Assembly: GCA_022495995.1 (NCBI GenBank)
Contig: JAFEMH010000073.1
Span: 774,001 to 838,000 of the forward strand
Reading direction: 5' to 3'
DNA: 64,000 nucleotides
From: Adenophora triphylla var. japonica
Taxonomy: Eukaryota > Streptophyta > Magnoliopsida > Asterales > Campanulaceae
The notes beneath the pieces are model-generated. The model did no database searches. It was not told where the DNA came from and was given only the letters and a program-made list of their open reading frames with translations. A program made the position numbers and the translations under genes. Shown here piece by piece: positions 55,609 to 64,000 of the stretch; the first letter of the stretch is position 1, and each line of letters starts with the position of its first letter.

Positions 55609-57909
55609 TCAGGGCATGTAGAGTTTGTTGCCACACTTGCACCTCCACGCTTCCGGGTAGTACTCCGAGGTCACGGGAGTACCTGGCGGCACTGCCACGT
55701 GAACCGGCTTACACGGCATGCATACACCACACTTCCAATTGCACCGAGGTGGTAACGATCCGAGTCTGTAAAGAATCCTCCTCCTCACCTGTGAGGAATA
55801 AAATAAAATAAATAAATAAAAGAATTATAATCCAATAATGCATTTCATTATTAACATGTACAAAAACATGCACCAAATGTTTTGTTTTTTGTTTTGTCAC
55901 ATCGTAGTCAAAGTGATAGATAAGACTAATGTGTACCTTAAAGGGTTCACGAGGTAATCTCCGTTTCAAAATACATATTATAATTAATTTTTTTATCAAG
56001 AGCAAATTTAAATATTTATAACTCAGTTTATAACTCTTTCGCGACATCCAGCCCAATCTTAGTTATAGTTGATTTATAAAGTTACAACTTGAACTAAAAT
56101 TTTAATATGTTGTATATTAAACTTTCACACTATCCATTATATGTGATCCGGTCCCACACATTAAGAGATTATAAACATTTCACCAGGGACCTTGGCTCTA
56201 ATATCATGTAGCGTTATCATTTAAATTTAAAAGTTTAAATTGTTAGATCGAATTTCTAACAATAAATATTAAACATTCACATTATTCAAATTGAGCTAGC
56301 TCAAATTTGAATGGGCCACTAGCATTGGACCACATACTTGACCTTCTAGCTACTGATATCATGTATCAAATGACTTGGTCATCTCAATAAATTCCAAAAT
56401 TTCCAATTTATTTTATTGTCAAAACATATATTTTTAACCTAGTTGAATAAATTAGCTTTTCATGGCATAATCATTGGTATAGTATTAACTAAAAATCTTT
56501 AAGACTTAATTAGAACGCCAAGGAAAAGAGCAGATCACTGATTATGCCTTTCATTTATCCTCATTGAAAATTGTGCTTGAAGGTCTAAATTACCATGAAA
56601 TTTACTCCCTCAGTTCCAAAATCTTTCCAATTTTTTTAATTTTTACTAATAAATTATTTTGAACAGTAATTTTAGGTTAACTTTATCAACAATACTATTA
56701 TAACAAATTTTAGACTTTCATTAAAATAATTAAATCAACTTAATATTATTGCTTAAATTATATTTGTAGTAAAGACTACTCTCTCCGTTCAATTCGAAAA
56801 AACACAAATTTTCATTTTGGGTGTCCCATTTAAAAAGGCATGCGCCCAAAATGGAAATCTTTTAACATTTCTTTATTCATGTGACTCACTTATCATACTT
56901 ACAATAACTATTCCCTTACTATTCCCTACTTTCTCTCTTTTACCTTACTTTTTATACTCACAACACTTGTTCCATTATAAACTTTCCTTAATTCTCGTGG
57001 AAGGCTAACTTTGTATCTTTTCGGGTGGTACGGAGGGAGTATGTCTTTATATTATTTTTATATTCAATGTGATCCACTTGTTATACTAACAACAACAATA
57101 TTCTTATTATTTCTCCCACTCATCCTCTTTCCTATTTTACTTTTCATACTCATAATTTATATTACATTAATTCTTTCTCCTCTTATTATAATATTATTTC
57201 TTAATTTTGTGTCAAAAAAGAAAATTTTAAATCGTGTGGGACTAAGGAAGTACGTGCTAAAGAAATTCATAATGTAGATAGTTGTAAAATAAAGAAGTAA
57301 ATTAAAGACTAACCTGGGAGAGAAAATCAGCTTTAACAGCCATCTGGCACCTGAAAACTGGAATGACAACACCCAACTGAATTAATACTATTAGATAAAA
57401 AAAAATATCATGCGACTGTCAAAATCTTCAACAGAGATGATAGAATCTTTCTTATTTTTAACCTCGGAAGAAATCAACAGAAGAAGAAGAAACCATACTA
57501 TTTTGATATAATTTGTTTTTCTTCTTTTCTTAAGCTTGGTGGTTACAAAATGAATACTGTACAAAAGAAATTTCAAATTTCGATTTTAATTTTAATTTTT
57601 TTTGTTATTTATTTTAAGAGGAAGTGAATATAATAAAAGCAAAAAAAGACAGTGAAAAAGCAGTAGAATTGAGAACATTAATTCGAAGATGAAATGGAAC
57701 TTATCAAAATAAAGTCTTTTGTGCAGTTTCAAATAATGGATAATTAAGGAAAAGTTGAGGTTTTACTTACCTAGACAAGATTTTGTGGAGGGAGAAGTGT
57801 TGAGGAACACAAGAAGAAAGAAGAAGAGGAAGAGGATGGAAAGAGAGTAGAATAGAGGACTTCTTCTGTTCATAAATTTCAACCTTGAAGTCACACAATG
57901 AATCCCCAT
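55609..57909 (-). CDS. EPF-like secreted cysteine-rich peptide (EPFL4/5/6 type), three exons
   Basis: A precursor of an apoplastic peptide hormone of the family that signals through ERECTA-type receptors and TMM to control growth or stomatal patterning. Exon 1 (57771-57909) encodes MGIHCVTSRLKFMNRRS and then a strongly hydrophobic signal peptide (SILFLFFFLLVFL). Exon 2 (57314-57357) encodes RCQMAVKADFLSQ. Exon 3 (55609-55788) encodes the mature C-terminus SLPPRCNWKCGVCMPCKPVH and YYPEAWRCKCGNKLYMP-stop, with six cysteines. Splice sites are GT...AG and the phases join to 120 codons. A start at the second Met (57873) would give 108. The sequence matches the CHALLAH subgroup by memory. It seems intact. 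Intron 2 (1.5 kb) contains a MITE. Confidence 0.88.
56779..57039. mobile_element. Stowaway-like MITE in intron 2 of the EPFL gene
   Basis: CTCTCTCCGTTCAATTCG after TA and GGTGGTACGGAGGGAG before TA (57040-57041). Next to it 57042-57255 looks like the right half of an older MITE (GTGGGACTAAGGAAGTA), and 56603 carries a lone ACTCCCTCAGTTCC end. Confidence 0.8.
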
Positions 57910-58156
57910 GAACAAAGTCAAATTCCAGTCCCTAAAATTTCTGAAAAAAAAAAGCTGTTTATTTGCTTTGGCCAATAGAAATCTGGTTTCTAATCTCCCA
58001 TGCAAACCCTCTCTCTCTCTCTCTCTCTCTCTGATGAGCACTAAATTTGAGATATTTTGAAACAATTTCTCTCACTCCTAAAGTCAGACTCTTGCTTTTG
58101 GAATTTGTAGTGTGGGTGTGTGCGTGTTTGAGCAGAGTGTGAGTTGTGGTGGTTGG

Positions 58157-58209
<53 letters not shown>

Positions 58210-58376
58210 GTGAATGTAAAGAGCTAAAAGAGAATAGCAAGAAGAGGAGATGATGGAATCATCTGAATTGCCATGTTTAGTTTAGGACACAGATTCCATT
58301 TGCAGGCTTTCTCCACTGTCTCTCAACAATTCCCAACTCAGTAACTCACTCATACACACACTCACACATGCAAACC

Positions 58377-58420
<44 letters not shown>

Positions 58421-58583
58421 CTGCAGAAGAAAGAAACAAAGAAAGAAATTAAACCCCACTCTCCTTTTCTCAAACTGATGGTGGAGCCAACTTTTTTTAA
58501 CGTGGTCAAGATTATTCAGAATATAATATATTATATTAATGTTATACAGTATTTCCAATTAGTTTAAAGACTTGGTTTTATAA
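57910..58583 (-). promoter_or_regulatory. EPFL upstream region with three GA/CT microsatellites
   Basis: Contains (CT)n at 58009-58032, (GA)n at 58161-58206 and (CT)n at 58383-58416. The first would lie in the leader of the minus-strand EPFL transcript as a GA repeat. No TATA box can be assigned with confidence. Confidence 0.5.
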
Positions 58584-58620
58584 AAAACTAGTTTTTTCTT
58601 AAGATAAGAAAAAATGTGTT

Positions 58621-58749
58621 TTCAAAATAAACGGTGGCAATTTTGTAATTACTGGCAATCATGTTCAAAATAAACGGTGGCAATTTTGTAATTACTGGCA
58701 ATCATGTTCAAAATAAACGGTGGCATTTTTGTAATTACTGACAACCATG
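58621..58749 (+). repeat. Tandem repeat, 3 x 43 bp
   Basis: Copies start at 58621, 58664 and 58707 (TTCAAAATAAACGGTGGCA); the third has a few changes. Confidence 0.95.
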
Positions 58750-58753
58750 ATAA

Positions 58754-59380
58754 ATGCTAGTGTTAATATTACAAATGACCAGTGATTTCATACTGGCATT
58801 TTATAAACATGAAACTGGCACTTTTTACACGGGCACTTTTAAATACATGAACTGGCACTTTTCACACTGGCACTCTGTTACACTAACACTGGCACTTTGT
58901 TACACTAATATTTTTGCTGGCTCTCAAAAATACAAGCACTGGCATTCAAAAATTCATGGTCTGACATTTGAAAACACATTTACTGGCACTCAAAAATGCA
59001 TATACTGGCACTCAAAATCTCTGATAATTATTTTTGCTGGCTCTAAAAAAAATATGAACTGGCATTCAAAAACACATGGACTGGCATTCAAAATTACAAG
59101 AACTGACATTCAAAAACACATACACTGGCACCAAAAAACGCTGGTAATCATTTTTACTGAATCTCAAAAATACAAACGCTGGCACTCCAAAATACATGAA
59201 CTAGCACTCAAAAAAACAAACACTGGCATTAGTTTACACTGGAACTGGCACATCAAAATCCCCCAGCAATACTCTCAAAAATACAAATACTGGCACTCCA
59301 AAATACATGAACTGGCACTCAAAAAAACAAACACGGGCATTAGTTTGAACTGGAACTGGCACTCTCTCTCTTGTCTCTCT
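58754..59380 (+). repeat. Degenerate ~20-bp repeat array, open in one frame
   Basis: Units of the type ACTGGCACTCAAAAATACAA repeat about 25 times. The frame from 58754 stays open for 308 codons to 59680 and repeats variants of WHSKIHELA. I see no promoter, domain or signal peptide, and treat it as repeat-driven openness rather than a gene. Confidence 0.8.
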
Positions 59381-59985
59381 CTCTCTCTATACGCAGGAAG
59401 CAAATCCTCACCATTGCCGTATCCTTCAACCTCAACCTACCCTCTTCTTCACCGAAAACCTTACCCAATCTCAACCTTCACCATTGCCTTACCTCCCTCT
59501 ATCCCAATTGCCTTCTCCCCGATTCAATCAGTCACCAATTCCACCCAAATCAACCGTTGGACAGGGCAACGCAAAGGAACTGGAACTTCGGTAACGGGTG
59601 AACGTGTTTGGCGCAGGGGAGAGGTCGCCGGTGTTGGTCTAGAGAGAAATTGGGAGAGATTAGGTCGCCGGTTGGATTAGAGATCGGAGAGGGATTGATT
59701 GAAGAAGAATGTGGTTGTCGCCGATTGATTTGGGTGAAGGGAATTGGTGTTGGTCTTGGATTGAGGGAGAATTAGGTTTGGTTGAGGTCGCCGGTGAGGA
59801 AGAGGCTTGGTTGAGGGATTTGGTCCGGCAATGGAGGTTGGGCTTGGAGAAGAAGAAGACGCAGGCTCCTTTGCGTATTCCAGATAGAGAGAGAAGGAGA
59901 GAGAGCTCTGTGTGTGTAGATGAATACGGTAAAACACGTTTTTTGTTAAGTTAACAAAAAATGCGTTTTTTACAAGTTTTTGGCT

Positions 59986-61959
59986 AGTTTAAATCAGGTA
60001 AAAATAGAATACATTTATGTTTGCTTTTCTTAGTAAAAAAGGGAGCAAAACTATAACTTATGAAAAGCATTTTTTGTGAATTTGTTGGTTTATACTGAAT
60101 TTGCGGAATGACTTTTATTTTTATTTTTTTCATTTGTAGAAATGGGTTAAGAAATATAATATTCTTACAGTTTTCAAAAATAAAGTGCTCCCTCCATCAT
60201 GTTTATAGTTTGACTTTACACGCTTTTCAGTTTTATTAACCGTCATTTTGGAATGAAAATAATACTCTATAATTCATTTTGGAGCCTTCCTTATTGCCTT
60301 ACAAAACCAAGTTCAACCTAGTTAAGTCCTGGTCATAAATTCACAATTATTTGGTGCATTTGATATTTTGGTTTAATTTACTTTTTATTCATATTTTTAG
60401 TGATTTGACAAAAAATTGAATTTTGAATTTTAAATATAAAACACTTGTTCTTCTGATAATGTAACATGCCATGTCCCTTGTTTTTCAGATTTGAATATTT
60501 TTTGCCAACGTGTTACTATGTTAGTGGGTTTGGCAATATTCATCATTGTCCCACCTATCTTTCTATAATCATAATTAAAATTTGAAAGAAAAATAATAAA
60601 AAATGGACACTCCAAATTTCAAGAGTGAACATCAAAATTATGCCTTATAAAACAAAACCTTTCTGATTGAAATAGAAGAAGAAGTGTAATTAAATTAATT
60701 AGACCACCACCTTCCAATTTTTTTATTTTTTTTTTCAGTTAAAATAACTGATAATTGCATTTATCATTTGTTTATAACTGATAAATTCATTTATCAGTTT
60801 TTTAAAGAGTATTTTGTGCTCCTTTTTTATTTTGTTAAACAACTGATAAATACATGTATCACTTGTAAATACATTTATCAGTTGTTTATAACTGATAAAT
60901 GCAATTATTTGACAGATAAAAAAAAAGTATTTTTTTTTTATATTTAAAGAGTTTTTTGTAATATCCAACTTGTGTGATATTTTTTTTTTGTAATATCCAT
61001 TTTATAAAAGTAGTTTTTGATAAATGTCCCTAAAATAAATGATATTTAGTCCATATATATTACATCCTTTGGAAAAAAAATTGGCACAAGTATTAAGAAA
61101 AACTAAGAGGGACATTAAGTGGAATAACGTGTTATGAGTAGAAAAAGTAAAGCATGAGAGGTGAATGGGGATATAGTAATTTAATTAGTGTCGTAAGTAC
61201 AAAAACTTTTTATTTTTGGATATTATCAAGTAAAGTGAAACAAATCAAAATGAAATTTTGTGTCAAATAAAGTGTAACGGAGGGAGCATAGTCTAATCAA
61301 ATGACTCTCCCATAAATCTATGGCTTCTCAATCTCATCAATGGTGTCACTGAGATTCCAAAGGCAAGAAGATGAAGACAAAACCCTGTTACAAAAGAATG
61401 GGGTACATGAAAAAGCTTGGTACCTCTTTTTTTTTTTTTTTTTTAATCAACAACTATAATGTATGGTCAAAATCCAAAACCTTCTCTTGTACCATTTATG
61501 TTCATATTTGTGCAACAATTTTATTGTTTTCCAATGTTCTCTAGAAAAAGCTTCACTATTCACCCTCTATTTTACTTTGACTAGGTAGATTGAAAGTTTC
61601 CATTCAATAAATTTTGGTACCTTTGTTGAACCAGATTTCTATTGACTTTTTTCTCAACTTTCCTTCATAAACAACCCTAAAATAGTTTTAACTTTGGACA
61701 CACACTCAACCACCTAGTTAAGGATAGGGATGTATATATATCATATAACAAGTTAAAGGATTTACTTATAATTGTTTCATTGCTCAGGATTTTACATGCA
61801 ATTTAGTCAGAACATGTAATAACCCGAGCGCAAATTCCGATTCACTACGCAGATACCACACACTGTCCCACTAATTACCTTCTCATTTTAATATATTTTC
61901 GATGTAAAATGGAGGATATCACATAACCTGTCAGTCTGCCTTAACCCGTCTCAATTGAC
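59986..61959. other. AT-rich intergenic DNA
   Basis: No gene recognised. 60735-60925 repeats ACTGATAAATNCATTTATCA palindromes. GTGCTCCCTCCATCATG at 60187 and TAACGGAGGGAGCA at 61276 are lone MITE-like ends. A poly-T run is at 61428-61444. Confidence 0.4.
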
Positions 61960-61967
61960 AGGCCTGA

Positions 61968-62567
61968 CAGGGATGACCAAACACGGTTTCAATTTCGGTT
62001 TCGGTTCGAAACCACCGATTTCGATTTCGAAAAAGGGAAAACCGGAATCGAATCGTGAACTTACGGTTCGCGGTTCCGGTTCGACGGTTCAACAGTTTTT
62101 TTTTTATAGAAAAAACTGTTATATTTTTTATTAACTAGGAAATAATATTGTAGACTTTTTTTTATTACTGATTTTTTTACAAAAAGTAATAGAAAAAAAG
62201 ATAGAAAAAAACTAAACAAATGAAAGTATATAAAAGAATACAGGGACGGACTACCCTTAAAAAATATTATTGACTAGGAAAAATATTTTAGACTTTTTTT
62301 TATTACTGATTTTTTTACAAAAAGTAATAGAAAAAGAGATAGAAAAAAAAACTAAACAAATGAAAGTATATAAAAGAAAAGAGGGACGGACTACCCTTTA
62401 CTTTTTTTATTTTTGTATATATTTTTTTATTGACTAGCAAATAATATTTTAGACTTTTTTTACTAATGAGTTTTTTACAAAAAAGTTATATAAAAATGCT
62501 AGAAATTTTAAACAAATTAAAGTATATAAAAGAAAACTAAATCATAAATCTCATACACTAAACCTAA

Positions 62568-62652
<85 letters not shown>

Positions 62653-63822
62653 TATATACTCTATACCCTTAACATTAAATATAAATCATATACTACATAC
62701 CCCATATCCTAATTCATATACCTAAATCTCATTTATATCCTATTTTCAAACCTTAAATCTAAATGATATACTTTATACAATAAACCTTAAATCTAAATCA
62801 TATACTAAATACCCTAAATCCTAATTCATCTACCTAAATCTCATCTATATCATATATCCTAAACCTTAAATCTAAATCATATACTTTATACCCTAAACTC
62901 TAAGAGCAAGTTTTGGGAGAAACTAGTTTCTCCGTAAATTATAAAAAGTCCACTTTTTTTCTACTTGCAATTAGTTAGCGAATATTTAGGAACAGTTTAT
63001 AAAACAGGACTTTCTATAACTTAAGGAGAAACTAGTTTCCCCCAAAATATTGTGAAACTCTAATTCATCTACATTAATCTCGCATAATTCATCTACATTA
63101 ATTTCGCATATACCCTATACCCTAATAATTAAATCTAAATATACTCTATACCCTAAATCCTAATCTGTAATTCATGTATATTATTCTCATATATACCATA
63201 TACTCTAAACCTTAAATCACAATTATATATTACATATCATAAACCCTAATTCATCTACTTTAATCATATACCATATACTCTAACCCTCTAAATCATATAT
63301 ATAAATCTCATACTCGTATATACTTCTAAACCGAACCACTCAATCTTATACATATATCCTTATAAACATTTTACCCTAAAACTTAAACAAATAAGAGTTA
63401 GTTTATGATTTGAGTTTGAAAATCAAATAAATTAACAAAATTCGATAAAAAGAGTTAAGGGGGTTTATGTGAAAAAATTGTGAGGGGAGGGAAGGTGGCA
63501 TTTATAGTTGAGAAAATATGTTAGGAAAACAAAATTATTTTTTATTTAATCATATACCCTATAATCTAACATCTAACGACTATATTCTGATAAACCAAAA
63601 AAAAAGCTGACGAATTTGACGATTTTTACAACGGTTCAGGTTCAGGCGGTTTGAAATCGCCGATTCACGATTTTTTATAAGGAGAAACTGGAATCGAACC
63701 GCCAAACTGTCGATTACAGTTTCAAACTGTTCCGATTCGAGACAGTTTCGATTTTGACGGATCTCGATTCAAGATGGTTCAACGGTTTCAGACATGTTAT
63801 AATTCCGGTTTGATCATCCCTA
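61968..63822. mobile_element. Non-autonomous hAT element, 1.86 kb
   Basis: The left end CAGGGATGACCAAAC and right end GTTTGATCATCCCTA are inverted repeats of the common hAT type. The TSD is a perfect 8 bp, AGGCCTGA at 61960-61967 and 63823-63830. Subterminal parts are rich in CGGTTTC/GAAACCG. The interior has three AT-rich direct repeats, each with GAAAGTATATAAAAGAA, two of them (near 62222 and 62361) followed by GGGACGGACTACCCTT, and an (AT)n tract. It shares this module with the hAT element at 31754-33496. No transposase. Confidence 0.92.
62571..62650 (+). repeat. (AT)n microsatellite, 80 bp
   Basis: Forty uninterrupted AT units inside the hAT element. Confidence 0.95.
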
Positions 63823-63922
63823 AGGCCTGATTGAGCCATTTACCTCTAAGAATTATAGACCCGTGGTTTGTGTGTCTTGAAAGTGTTTTGTGCGTGTATA
63901 AACCAAACAAAAGAAAAAAAAA

Positions 63923-64000
63923 CTTCCTCAGTTCCACTCGAAAATACACAAATTTTCATTTTGGATGTCCCATTTAAAAAGACACATTATCAAAATGAAT
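63923..64000. mobile_element. MITE left part at the window edge
   Basis: CTTCCTCAGTTCCACTCG followed by AAATTTTCATTTTGGATGTC matches the start of the MITE at 56779. The element continues beyond the window. Confidence 0.6.

Larger units (their letters stand above)
58570..59985. mobile_element. Inverted-repeat (foldback or MULE-like) element with internal tandem repeats
   Basis: Both ends carry a short hairpin: 58592-58614 (TTTTTTCTTA/TAAGAAAAAA) and 59939-59961 (TTTTTTGTTAA/TTAACAAAAAA). They are also inverted with respect to each other (AAAAAATGTGTTTT at the left; AAAACACGTTTTTT at the right). Inside are three 43-bp repeats, a ~20-bp repeat array, and a CT-rich half (59380-59540) partly inverse to a GA-rich half (59620-59900) with GGTCGCCGG motifs. 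I could not fix a TSD, so superfamily and exact ends are uncertain. Confidence 0.5.

Noticed and set aside
58754..59680. 308-codon plus-strand ORF as a protein-coding gene
   Set aside because: Its openness is explained by stop-free ~20-bp tandem repeats; no domain, promoter or signal peptide is visible. Kept only as a finding.

Overview
The window is plant nuclear DNA. The evidence is Stowaway-like MITEs (CTCCCTCCGT ends, TA target duplications), Ty3/gypsy and short LTR elements, several hAT-type elements and a plant Helitron, together with plant-specific genes: a CBL-interacting kinase, an EPF-like secreted peptide, a class I small heat-shock protein and a UDP-glycosyltransferase remnant. 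It looks like a eudicot; the species cannot be named from the sequence. Everything was read by eye. Motifs, splice sites and target-site duplications (TSDs) are seen directly; family names come from remembered family consensus.

Layout. 0-4.6 kb: a decayed SLX1 (GIY-YIG nuclease) gene on the minus strand, a small hAT element and a MITE. 4.6-17.5 kb: one complete but degenerate Ty3/gypsy Tat-lineage retrotransposon on the minus strand, with a perfect 5-bp TSD, a tRNA-Glu-type primer site, two RNase H domains, and a GC-rich antisense gene region with its own TATA box between integrase and the 3' LTR. 17.5-25.9 kb: a TRIM, MITEs, a small two-exon membrane-protein gene, a ~49-bp tandem array, a 62-bp palindrome, a retroelement gag scrap, and a PIF/Harbinger-like element holding a CACTA end. 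26-29 kb: a broken UGT and, tail to tail with it, an intact small heat-shock gene with a heat-shock element. 29.5-36.4 kb: a solo LTR, a MITE, a 1.7-kb hAT element full of palindromes and GGT/AGT repeats, an intact CIPK gene, and another hAT element with tRNA-like Pol III boxes. 37-53.3 kb: a Helitron region on the minus strand (RPA-like exon, Pif1-type helicase, a duplicated helicase 3' end, gene fragments including exon 1 of a tomosyn-like gene), split at 40716-49315 by a young non-coding LTR element with 2.95-kb LTRs. 54.4-55.2 kb: another hAT element. 55.6-57.9 kb: an EPFL4/5/6-type gene in three exons with a MITE in its second intron. 58.5-60 kb: an inverted-repeat element whose internal tandem repeats keep a 308-codon frame open. 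62-63.8 kb: a further hAT element related to the one at 31.7 kb.

The genes that appear intact (small membrane protein, sHSP, CIPK, EPFL) are unrelated single genes between repeats and form no operon or pathway. Most of the interest lies in the repeats: nested insertions with readable order, arrays of short GC-rich palindromes in unrelated element families, and the antisense gene and possible extended tRNA pairing of the Tat element.
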